Positions 1-5,957 of a stretch of DNA of 6,020 nt are shown here, in pieces; within the stretch, counting starts at the first letter, position 1; each line of letters opens with the position of its first letter. A program made the position numbers and the translations under genes. Source of the DNA: CAYVJW01 sp964451885 (lineage in GTDB: Bacteria > Patescibacteriota > Gracilibacteria > UBA4473); the NCBI GenBank assembly GCA_964451885.1, contig CAYVJW010000100.1, positions 1 through 6,020 on the forward strand, given 5' to 3'. The notes beneath the pieces were generated by a model. The model did not search any database. It had not been told where the DNA came from and saw only the letters and a program-made list of their open reading frames with translations.

Positions 1-27
1 AAAAAAGGCCAAAAATGGCCTTTTTTT
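1..27 (+). terminator. Intrinsic terminator hairpin at the left edge
   Basis: An 11-bp perfect inverted repeat (arms 1-11 and 16-26, A-rich 4-nt loop) has a GGCC core flanked by an A-run on the left and a T-run on the right. This is the form of a bidirectional rho-independent terminator. On the plus strand it would end a gene lying left of the window. On the minus strand it would also stop transcripts coming from the RAYT remnant. The left gene is not visible, so the owner is inferred. Confidence 0.7.
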
Positions 28-273
28 AGGTCTTGGGTGTCGAACTTGGGTTAATCCACCGGAAACAGCTTGTCCTGAGATGATGAGATGAATGTGATTA
101 TCCACGATCACATAGCCATGCAAAAGAAATTTTTTCTGTTCCCGGCAAAAAACTAATGACTGGGAAACAATCTCAAAGTACAACTGCTTGGTAAAAACAG
201 GAATCCATTCGACAACAGTCAATGTAACAAAATACGGATAATCTTTATCGAGGATTTTGTATCGTGTTTTCAT
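1..273 (-). pseudogene. REP-associated transposase (RAYT, Y1_Tnp superfamily), N-terminal remnant
   Basis: Translation from the ATG at 273-271 gives 91 codons with no stop before the window edge. The first ~66 residues read like the start of a REP-associated tyrosine transposase: a YPYFVTLTVVEW strand near residue 12, then HGYVIVDNHIHLIIS at residues 52-66. The HIH at 60-62 is the metal-binding HUH-type motif of the family, whose members nick single-stranded DNA at REP hairpins. After residue ~67 the similarity ends. The remaining ~24 codons are low-complexity and read straight through the terminator palindrome, so the catalytic tyrosine region is missing. The expected next segment (the ~100 residues carrying the catalytic Tyr) should lie left of position ~70 but does not. 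I read this as a truncated, inactive copy. The homologous part is about 73-273; the rest is fortuitous open frame. Confidence 0.72.
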
Positions 274-287
274 GCAGGAAATATATA

Positions 288-300
288 GAAGCAGAGCTTC
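288..300. repeat. Small inverted repeat upstream of the RAYT remnant
   Basis: GAAGC-AGA-GCTTC is a perfect 5-bp inverted repeat with a 3-nt loop. It sits between the RAYT start codon and the longer REP palindrome. Alone it is weak. It is listed because paired hairpins often form one REP unit next to RAYT genes. Confidence 0.3.
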
Positions 301-312
301 TGAAGCAATGCA

Positions 313-334
313 TTCCCAAGCTGGAGCTTGGGAA
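313..334. repeat. REP-like palindrome
   Basis: The sequence TTCCCAAGCT-GG-AGCTTGGGAA is a perfect 10-bp inverted repeat with a 2-nt centre, bordered by GCA on the left and CGAG on the right. Palindromes of this type are dispersed in many copies in genomes that carry RAYT genes. The copy here begins 40 bp upstream of the RAYT remnant's start codon, which is the usual gene-flanking position. It is probably a substrate element mobilised by the family. Copy number elsewhere in the genome cannot be seen from this window. Confidence 0.65.
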
Positions 335-402
335 CGAGGCGCGGACGGGAGGTAATGTTTTTTACTAATGATTACTCTATCGACCTAAGTTGGGCCAGAT
401 TG

Positions 403-448
403 AAAAAGCAGTGAAGCCTTGCTGCAAAATGCAACAAAACTCCACTGC
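403..448 (-). terminator. Intrinsic terminator of the 717-residue gene
   Basis: Read on the minus strand, a 9-bp stem (448-440 pairing with 416-408, one G-U wobble) is followed at once by five T residues (407-403). The large loop contains a smaller TTGC/GCAA hairpin. It starts 26 bp past the TGA stop at 474-476, which fits transcription termination for that gene. Confidence 0.65.
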
Positions 449-473
449 CGATGGTTCAAGTACAGATGGGCGC

Positions 474-2627
474 TCAATCGATACTGAGCGTCCATACTCC
501 TTTGGGATTAGCCTCCCAGGAACGGGCCTGGTGAATGGCGTACGTTCCCTTGGGGATCACCTGATCGTCATGCTCGTTGTGGAGCAGCATGGTATCCTCC
601 TCCAGGTGAACATATCCCAAAATGTTGCTTTTTTCTTTCTTGGTGTACGGGGCAAACTTCACTGACTTCGCAAAGCGATGATTGTCGAAAACATTCACCG
701 TTTCATCAAACGGAAGACCTGTCACCACTGGTCCGTCAAGGCTTTCCTCACTTGGATCCGTCTTGATTCGAACGAAGGCCAGATCACCCTGCTGGATCTT
801 GATGCGGTCACGGTTTACGTTGCCCGCCATCCAGTTGTAACAGACGCGGATCCAGTTGTGGATTGGGTTATAGTCCCTATCTTTGGAACGGGAAGGGTGA
901 ACCCGGTGAAAATGAACATGCGTGTTGCCGGACTTTTCTCTCCTTTCGAAGATGATCAAAAAAGTCGGATATCCTCTCCCTTGACTTGACCCGGTGAGGG
1001 TATAGAACATCAGGCCATAGTCGTCCCGCCCATTAAGCTTGGTTTCCACCTCGTTAATAACCACATTGCCCTGGAAAGAGAACCCTCTTGTAAGGACATG
1101 GTAGTCATGAGCATAACAGTAGGTGGTTCCAAAACCGCCCGAAATCTGCAATGCCGCGTATGGCACTGTCACGGTCTTCGCTTCATTATCCACGATGAGA
1201 GTAAGGGCAGACCGTTCCCTTGCGATCCCCGTGTCATCCCCGGAAGGCGGGGCAAGTTCAGAAGCGCTGTCTACCAACCGCGGAATACAAGTCCACTTTT
1301 CTCCGGTATGCTTTTCCAGATACTCCGGAAGGGTATAGAGAATGAAAGCGAAATACGACATGAGATCCTTCTCGTATGTCGTACGGGAGGAAACGGTATT
1401 GGCCAGCTCAACCGCGATATCCCCATGTACGCGGCGGAACATTTCTTCCCATAGGAGCCAGTTGTCGTTCGAGAGGAAATACTGCTCCCGCTTGGAAAAA
1501 AAGGCGCTGAGGGGAATCCGGCTGGCCTCGATTGCCTGATGAGTGAGCGGGTACTTCTCCGGAGCAAATCTGAGAGACTCCTTCCCCTCCATCAGTTTGA
1601 CAACCGCACGGCCTCCCTGGTTCTTCAGGACTCTCTTGCGCTTCTCCGTATACCCGGCCAGATCAGGAATCGCTTCGTCGAATCCGTAATGACAGCCATA
1701 TCTTTGGGCTATTGAAGCCAGTTTCCGCAAGGGAGCCAAAGCTATGATGATATCTTCGGTGGTCTTGACTTCTTTCAACAGCCCGTTGAAAAGGGTAGAA
1801 ATCTTAACTCCATTGACAGTGCGTCCTGAAGCATTCGCCAGGCTTCGCAACGCGCAAGCTGTGAGAGGATCCTCCTGAAAAAGTTGTGCCATAATCGGCT
1901 CAATCTTTTTCCAGGTTTTAGCAATTCCGGACGTTGTCACCGCCGGTACAGGCCACTGTTTTTGCATCAGTCCCCGCAAGAGCCGGATTCTATTTTTTGC
2001 TCCGAAGGTAATCTGCTCGTTAAGTGAAACCATTGTTTCCAGCGTCCACGCAAAGGGATAGTCTTCCAGCCCATTCGAGTATAACTTCCTCAAAACTTGC
2101 CTCCATCGAGGGAAACTGCCCTTTGCTCCATTCGAAAGCTGGAATCCGAAGTCATCCGTAAACTCCAATCCGAACAAGGATTCGGCAACCCCTACCGGCA
2201 TGGCCAGAAGAACCCGGGTTCCGTTGATCGTGAGATAGACTGTGATTTTACAAAATGGATACCGGAAACTGTGCGGAAACCAATTCACAGTGCTTCCATC
2301 CATAAAAGTAGGCGCTTCCGCCGTTGCGAGAACCCCCTGCAACGCGCCACCGGGTTCAAACGACTCCTCCTTTACAGCCTCTTTTTCCGGAGTGATAAAC
2401 AGAAGATACTTTCCTTCCGGCTCCTGACAACCTCGTCTATCCGGTATTTGCTCCACAATACTGCCCCTCATCAGTCTAAAGCGATTCGGGAGAGGGAGAT
2501 CTATTTGAAAGGGAAAATTCTCAACTTCTTTGAGGTACGGTCTATGAGTATTTAGATGCTCCTCTCCGTAGGATTTAAACAGCTTCTGAAAATCCCGAAG
2601 GGTTGCGAACTGACTATCCTGAGTCAT
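474..2627 (-). CDS. Uncharacterised 717-residue protein, divergent partner of the vWA gene
   Basis: I do not recognise the family. The start ATG at 2627 is well supported by an AAAAGGAGT ribosome site 7-8 nt upstream. The protein looks cytoplasmic and soluble: no signal peptide and no convincing membrane helix. Residues ~1-180 look beta-rich (a CKITVYLTINGTRVLLAMPVG stretch at ~126-146). Residues ~190-440 look mostly helical. Residues ~470-717 are again beta-rich, with a glycine-rich ISGGFGTTYCYAHDYH segment (~495-510), a histidine cluster HVHFHRVHP (570-578), then PIHNWIRVCYNWMAGNV (588-604) and QQGDLAFV (612-619). The tail carries HNEHDDQVIPKGTY (683-696). The histidines could bind metal, but no known catalytic signature is visible. 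It is read away from the vWA gene with facing promoters and ends at its own terminator, so a shared function is inferred from layout only. I am sure that it is a real gene and unsure of its role. Confidence 0.9.
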   Translation of the reverse strand: MTQDSQFATLRDFQKLFKSYGEEHLNTHRPYLKEVENFPFQIDLPLPNRFRLMRGSIVEQIPDRRGCQEPEGKYLLFITPEKEAVKEESFEPGGALQGVLATAEAPTFMDGSTVNWFPHSFRYPFCKITVYLTINGTRVLLAMPVGVAESLFGLEFTDDFGFQLSNGAKGSFPRWRQVLRKLYSNGLEDYPFAWTLETMVSLNEQITFGAKNRIRLLRGLMQKQWPVPAVTTSGIAKTWKKIEPIMAQLFQEDPLTACALRSLANASGRTVNGVKISTLFNGLLKEVKTTEDIIIALAPLRKLASIAQRYGCHYGFDEAIPDLAGYTEKRKRVLKNQGGRAVVKLMEGKESLRFAPEKYPLTHQAIEASRIPLSAFFSKREQYFLSNDNWLLWEEMFRRVHGDIAVELANTVSSRTTYEKDLMSYFAFILYTLPEYLEKHTGEKWTCIPRLVDSASELAPPSGDDTGIARERSALTLIVDNEAKTVTVPYAALQISGGFGTTYCYAHDYHVLTRGFSFQGNVVINEVETKLNGRDDYGLMFYTLTGSSQGRGYPTFLIIFERREKSGNTHVHFHRVHPSRSKDRDYNPIHNWIRVCYNWMAGNVNRDRIKIQQGDLAFVRIKTDPSEESLDGPVVTGLPFDETVNVFDNHRFAKSVKFAPYTKKEKSNILGYVHLEEDTMLLHNEHDDQVIPKGTYAIHQARSWEANPKGVWTLSID

Positions 2628-2633
2628 GATTTC

Positions 2634-2642
2634 ACTCCTTTT
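2634..2642 (-). promoter_or_regulatory. Ribosome binding site of the 717-residue gene
   Basis: On the minus strand AAAAGGAGT lies 6 nt before the ATG at 2627, a near-consensus Shine-Dalgarno with normal spacing. It decides the start, because no other start codon in this frame lies closer to so good a site. Confidence 0.75.
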
Positions 2643-2698
2643 TCCAAGGTTGGTTTTGAATTGTAAATGAAAGAAAAAAACGATATTTCAAAGAACGA

Positions 2699-2708
2699 AT
2701 ACATGTAT
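2699..2708. promoter_or_regulatory. 10-bp palindrome over the minus-strand -10 box
   Basis: ATACATGTAT is a perfect 10-bp palindrome overlapping the -10 hexamer of the promoter that would drive the 717-residue gene. A dimeric repressor bound here would block that promoter. It is AT-rich and short, so chance is possible. No regulator gene is present in the window. Confidence 0.3.
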
Positions 2709-2731
2709 ACTCTCATTTTCCGGAATGTCAA
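2704..2731 (-). promoter_or_regulatory. Sigma70-like promoter for the 717-residue gene
   Basis: On the minus strand a perfect TTGACA -35 box (2731-2726) is followed after 16 nt by TATACA (2709-2704). The predicted start of transcription falls about 70 nt upstream of the ATG at 2627. It is the best promoter-like pair upstream of this gene. Confidence 0.5.
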
Positions 2732-2747
2732 ATAACTCGCTTGACAT
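2725..2747. promoter_or_regulatory. Inverted repeat formed by the two divergent -35 boxes
   Basis: ATGTCAA (2725-2731) and TTGACAT (2741-2747) are perfect 7-bp inverted arms separated by 9 nt. The arms include the -35 hexamers of both divergent promoters. The two RNA polymerases would bind back to back, so one bound protein, or polymerase occupancy itself, could couple expression of the two large genes. Confidence 0.45.
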
Positions 2748-2770
2748 ATTATTATTATTCTGCTAATAAT
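2741..2770 (+). promoter_or_regulatory. Sigma70-like promoter for the vWA gene
   Basis: A perfect TTGACA -35 box (2741-2746) is followed after 18 nt by AATAAT (2765-2770), a 5/6 match to the -10 consensus. The spacer is a run of ATT repeats. Transcription would begin near 2777, giving a leader of about 155 nt before the TTG start at 2932. A second perfect TTGACA at 2808-2813 has no good -10 at the right distance. Confidence 0.5.
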
Positions 2771-2917
2771 CCTTGGTCGGAAGTATAATTAAGAACAATA
2801 ACACTTTTTGACAGGATCTTTGAAATTCCGGTGGTTAAAAAAGAGGGCAAATGCCTTCTTGTTCCGATGATTCGGTTTGGTCGCTGAATTGTCGGTTTTG
2901 TTCATGAGTTCAACAAT

Positions 2918-2922
2918 GGGAG
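2918..2922 (+). promoter_or_regulatory. Ribosome binding site deciding the TTG start of the vWA gene
   Basis: GGGAG lies 9 nt upstream of TTG 2932. The vWA frame is closed by TGA at 2905-2907, and its first internal ATG falls inside the MIDAS motif, so a non-ATG start is needed. This site makes TTG 2932 the best choice. Confidence 0.5.
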
Positions 2923-2931
2923 TCCCAAACA

Positions 2932-4980
2932 TTGACCGATCAGATCGAAGTTCAAGCAGGAAATATCAGCCAAATTAACCAGCACGTGGCCGTGGTCACT
3001 GTGCCCGTTCCCTCTCCGGCAGAGAGGAAAAAGCATTCCGTACTGGTGCTGGATTGTTCACTCAGCATGGTCGGCTCCATCTACCAGGTTCGGGAAGACG
3101 CTATGAAGTTCGTGACCCGGGCTAAAGAGACCGAATATATTTCCGTGGTCATTTTTTCCGGCCATGGAGATGCCGACCTTATCGCGTGGCCGAAGCTCTG
3201 TAACGAGGCGGGAAAAAGTATCATCAAGAGCGCTATCAATAAACGGGTGCGCTGCATCGGCCTTACAGTATTTTCCGAACCGCTAAAGAAGGTTCTCGAT
3301 ACAGTGAGACAACTTGCCCGTGAGGGGTTTGGCGTTTTTCATAACGTCGTTCTCTTTACTGACGGCCAGGCCGTGACTACTGAGTGGAACGAGAGCGAAG
3401 AGGAGCGCCGTGTGATCAATCTGGTGGAGCAAATCTCCTCCGAAGATTCCATGGTTTCGGTCATGGGTTACGGTATCTACTATGATGCCAAGTTCATGCA
3501 GCTCATCGTCACTCTGGCGAGGAACCTTGGTGTTTACCGCCACATCTCTGAAATCGAAGATTTCGAGCACGCCCTGGCCGATATCCAAAAGGTCTATGAC
3601 GAAACGACCCTCATCTCAATCAATCTCACCTTCCAGCCCGACAGCGGTGAGGCCGGGAACATCTACAAGACAAAACCCGAAGTCACTCTTTATCCGTCCA
3701 GGGGCACCCTCTTTACCTTAGGTGTCTACCAGGGACAAGTCCAATGCTTTATCGAACTGTCCGAGGCCTGCCAGTCCCTCCGCATTTTTGGGAATATCGG
3801 CAGCGACCAGGTGGATAAAACGTTGCCGGTCACGCCCCTTGATTACGAAAAAAGCGCAGATTTCATCCGCGTCCTGGGCGTTCGGGCATACATGACGGGA
3901 GACGAGGCGCAAGCTGCGGAGTATTTCCGTATGGTTGGTGCAGAGTTTCTGGCCGACAAGGCCGAGTCGTCCTTTACCTGGCGGGAACAGCGGGAAACCC
4001 TGGATACTTTTCGACGGATGTACCGAAATCGTCGGTCCATCGGCGCCGGCCTGAAACCCGCCGGCCCTGAGCATTGCGTTCTGAACGTGATGATTGAAGT
4101 TATGGAGGATGATAATGTCATCTACATTCCGAAAGGGATGTACACCCGGACGACGGAACTCCGGAGTGATCCTTATGTGGTTGATCCACCCCATGGCCGG
4201 ACTCTTCGGTTGACGAGTTACACCGCCAACATGACGCAGTGCCGGCACAATTTCTCCCTTAAGGGCTTGAAGGATGTTGAGGTTCGCTTACCCAATCAAC
4301 CTGTCCGACAGGCCAAGGTGTGGCGTACCTATGTCATCATCAAGGACGGCAATCTGCATGTGCCGGAATTGAAGATAGCGCCGACTGAAGCCAGCTTCCA
4401 GAAATTCCAGGAAGCCGGTGTGATCTCGAAGGATCAAGGCGAGTATCAACCAGGGAATACCTACACCCTCAACCTTCGAGGACTTCGGATGGTCTCCAAG
4501 CGTTTTGCCAATCCCGCGACCCTCGGTTTGGTGGATCTTCTCAGGGAAGAGAAGGAGCTTGAGGCAGAACAGTCGGCTTTGAACAAACGAAAGAAAGCGC
4601 TGCCTGCTCCGGCGAAACCGGCCTTTGATGGAGACGGCGTCTACAATGAACAATCCGAAAAGGTGGAAGGCGTACCGGTCGAGATGTACACGGCTCCAAC
4701 CGTGAAGATTGGGCTGATGGGGTACAAAACCCAAAAGTATGATGTTTCCGGCATGACCTATGATGAGGCGCATTCCCGAGTCAAGGAGGTTCGAAGGCGT
4801 TTGTTGAAAATTCGCTGGATCTACCGGATCATCATCTTCGCCATGGAGGCAGCGAAATCCACCTCCATTCCGTGGGGAGATTCAAAAACCACGAAGCACG
4901 GGAAGGTGGAGCGACTGGCCACGTATCAGGGAGCCAAGCTCAAGCTGACCACCGGCGAAATGGAAGTGACCTGCTCCTGA
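2932..4980 (+). CDS. vWA-domain protein with complete MIDAS site, 682 residues
   Basis: Residues ~35-225 form a von Willebrand factor A domain, a Rossmann-like fold that binds partner proteins through a divalent metal. The MIDAS is intact: DCSLS at 41-45 (DxSxS), T112 in GLTVF and D144 in FTDGQ. Residues ~226-300 look beta-rich; ~303-365 look helical (a TPR-like YEKSADFIRVLGVRAY stretch, uncertain). A segment with IPKGMY (399-404) follows, then a charged coiled-coil-like helix (~534-556), a proline/alanine linker (~557-564) and a basic helical C-terminus (~610-640). There is no signal peptide or membrane anchor, so it is probably cytoplasmic. Bacterial cytoplasmic vWA proteins often work with a MoxR-type or other AAA+ ATPase, and none is in this window. 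The start is TTG with GGGAG upstream; GTG 2986 is a less likely alternative. The ~450-residue C-terminal part is unrecognised. The domain call is firm; the function is not known. Confidence 0.92.
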   Translation: MTDQIEVQAGNISQINQHVAVVTVPVPSPAERKKHSVLVLDCSLSMVGSIYQVREDAMKFVTRAKETEYISVVIFSGHGDADLIAWPKLCNEAGKSIIKSAINKRVRCIGLTVFSEPLKKVLDTVRQLAREGFGVFHNVVLFTDGQAVTTEWNESEEERRVINLVEQISSEDSMVSVMGYGIYYDAKFMQLIVTLARNLGVYRHISEIEDFEHALADIQKVYDETTLISINLTFQPDSGEAGNIYKTKPEVTLYPSRGTLFTLGVYQGQVQCFIELSEACQSLRIFGNIGSDQVDKTLPVTPLDYEKSADFIRVLGVRAYMTGDEAQAAEYFRMVGAEFLADKAESSFTWREQRETLDTFRRMYRNRRSIGAGLKPAGPEHCVLNVMIEVMEDDNVIYIPKGMYTRTTELRSDPYVVDPPHGRTLRLTSYTANMTQCRHNFSLKGLKDVEVRLPNQPVRQAKVWRTYVIIKDGNLHVPELKIAPTEASFQKFQEAGVISKDQGEYQPGNTYTLNLRGLRMVSKRFANPATLGLVDLLREEKELEAEQSALNKRKKALPAPAKPAFDGDGVYNEQSEKVEGVPVEMYTAPTVKIGLMGYKTQKYDVSGMTYDEAHSRVKEVRRRLLKIRWIYRIIIFAMEAAKSTSIPWGDSKTTKHGKVERLATYQGAKLKLTTGEMEVTCS

Positions 4981-5066
4981 ACCACCGGAACCCCTGACAA
5001 CGGCTAACAAGGATGTTTGAAGCAATTAAATGGAATTAGCTGAAAACTCACCGTTGTTCATTTTTG

Positions 5067-5102
5067 CCCCCGCGGCGCGTCGTTTGCGTCGTGGGGGTTT
5101 TT
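5067..5102 (+). terminator. Intrinsic terminator of the vWA gene
   Basis: A GC-rich 12-bp stem (5067-5078 with 5086-5097, two G-U wobbles) and 7-nt loop are followed by five T residues (5098-5102). It lies 86 bp past the vWA stop. Read on the minus strand the hairpin is followed by A rather than T, so it is not an efficient terminator for the toxin-antitoxin operon arriving from the right. Confidence 0.85.
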
Positions 5103-5109
5103 CATAATA

Positions 5110-5379
5110 TCAGAGGTGATTTCCTATTTTTATCACGACAATAGTTTTTTTCTTGTGGCTAAACGTAAAAAAACATCTCCATTTTTTTGTTATATAAAAT
5201 TCCCATAGATCTTCTCCTTTACAAGATTTATTTATCACTTTTTTAGCGTTTAAGGAGGGATACTTCAAACCGTATTCCGCTAAATAATTAAACTTTCTTT
5301 CTACTACTTTAAAAACCTTTTTATCTTTCACTTCTCCGGAATTTTTCTCATAATCGGGATCAAATATTACTTCAAGCAT
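5110..5379 (-). CDS. RelE/ParE-superfamily toxin of a type II toxin-antitoxin pair
   Basis: The 89-residue protein has the size and layout of RelE/ParE-fold toxins: an N-terminal helix pair with FKVVERKFNYLAEYG (23-37), then a beta-sheet core with LWEFYITKKWRCFFTF (58-73) and a closing VVIKIGNHL (81-89). The LWEFY...K..R.FF pattern with R68 and the terminal GNH are typical of the family. Members either cut mRNA on the ribosome or poison gyrase; which applies here cannot be told from the sequence. The ATG overlaps the last 8 nt of the antitoxin gene and has no Shine-Dalgarno, so translation is probably coupled to the antitoxin. The gene is AT-rich compared with the vWA gene. Confidence 0.85.
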   Translation of the reverse strand: MLEVIFDPDYEKNSGEVKDKKVFKVVERKFNYLAEYGLKYPSLNAKKVINKSCKGEDLWEFYITKKWRCFFTFSHKKKTIVVIKIGNHL

Positions 5380-5881
5380 CAGCGTTTTCTAAATCATCAA
5401 CTGCCAAACTGTAATCAAGCAGGCCTAAATCTTTGTCGATGGTTCCTCCCATTTTTTTCTTGTTTTCATGTACAGTTATGTTATAGGAATCTAAACCGTG
5501 ACTAAGATCTTCCAGTTGTTTAGGGCTTAGTTTTTCATATCGTTCCAGAACCTGCTGTAAAAAAGCAGCTAAATTTGTATCTAATTTATTTGGCTTTTTT
5601 AAAGGAAGATAATCCTCCAATCCTTCATCTGCTTCTGCATTTTTATATATCTTTCGTTTTTTAAGCATTTTTTTAATAATATCCTTGTAGTCATTTAGCA
5701 CAGGCCCCATATTTATTGCTGCGTATTCAACATTTGTTAAAGGCTTTTGAAATTCAAAAATATAAGAAAACTCCAAAAAATAAGCTAACTTATTTAATTT
5801 TTTAATTCCCATATTTGGACGTGAATGTTCCAAAATAAAAAGAATTAATTCCTCTATATCAATTATTTCTTTATTATTCAT
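5372..5881 (-). CDS. Panacea-domain (DUF4065/SocA-like) antitoxin
   Basis: This 169-residue protein matches the Panacea/DUF4065 pattern: KKLNKLAYFLEFSYIFEF (27-44), PLTNVEYAAINMGPVLNDY (47-65) and a later helical LSPKQLEDLSHGLDSY (118-133). Panacea is known as a promiscuous antitoxin core that pairs with many unrelated toxins. The lysine-rich insert (~66-82) and the acidic C-terminal tail (~149-169) are candidates for toxin-specific contacts. It is first in the operon and overlaps the RelE/ParE-type toxin gene by 8 nt, so the pair is presumably a type II system. The Shine-Dalgarno before ATG 5881 is weak. Base composition is far more AT-rich than the large genes (for example 12 of 60 bases are G/C at 5641-5700, against 35 of 60 at 3961-4020), suggesting separate acquisition. 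Confidence 0.85.
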   Translation of the reverse strand: MNNKEIIDIEELILFILEHSRPNMGIKKLNKLAYFLEFSYIFEFQKPLTNVEYAAINMGPVLNDYKDIIKKMLKKRKIYKNAEADEGLEDYLPLKKPNKLDTNLAAFLQQVLERYEKLSPKQLEDLSHGLDSYNITVHENKKKMGGTIDKDLGLLDYSLAVDDLENADA

Positions 5882-5906
5882 GGCTTGATCTACTTAATTC
5901 TCGTGA

Positions 5907-5942
5907 ATACTATGAATGATTTGGAATAATTATTCAATTCAA
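5907..5942 (-). promoter_or_regulatory. Possible promoter/operator of the toxin-antitoxin operon
   Basis: On the minus strand two overlapping TTGAAT boxes (5942-5937 and 5937-5932) lie upstream of TAGTAT (5912-5907). The nearer box leaves a 19-nt spacer, longer than ideal. Between them sits a perfect 12-bp palindrome GAATAATTATTC (5924-5935). An operator inside the promoter is how many toxin-antitoxin operons repress themselves. The region is AT-rich, so both calls are tentative. Confidence 0.3.
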
Positions 5943-5944
5943 TG

Positions 5945-5957
5945 TTCGCAAAGCGAA
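5945..5957. repeat. Small inverted repeat upstream of the toxin-antitoxin operon
   Basis: TTCGC-AAA-GCGAA is a perfect 5-bp inverted repeat with a 3-nt loop, in the otherwise featureless stretch right of the toxin-antitoxin promoter. No gene, RNA or terminator could be supported between here and the window edge. Confidence 0.25.

Noticed and set aside
390..2555. Plus-strand frames opposite the 717-residue gene
   Set aside because: These are shadows of a strongly supported minus-strand gene with its own ribosome site, promoter and terminator. Their translations are low-complexity and carry no domain.
2747..2760. ATT trinucleotide run as a possible phase-variable repeat
   Set aside because: Only about four units. 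It lies in a promoter spacer, where length change could matter, but this is too short to claim slippage.
2789..2890. Open stretch encoding a peptide ending in VVKKEGKCLLVPMIRFGR
   Set aside because: It has no ATG and no ribosome site, and is closed by a stop within about 34 codons. It overlaps the expected leader of the vWA gene, so chance openness is the better reading.
2904..2978. ATG frame of about 24 codons overlapping the vWA start
   Set aside because: Short, out of frame and low-complexity; kept only as a possible influence on translation start.
3718..4773. Long minus-strand frames opposite the vWA gene
   Set aside because: They have no ribosome sites or recognisable motifs and lie opposite a clear vWA coding frame; they reflect its codon composition.
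5029..5106. Short ATG frame (about 25 codons) downstream of the vWA gene
   Set aside because: It runs through the terminator stem and has no convincing ribosome site; its alanine/arginine-rich end is just the hairpin translated.
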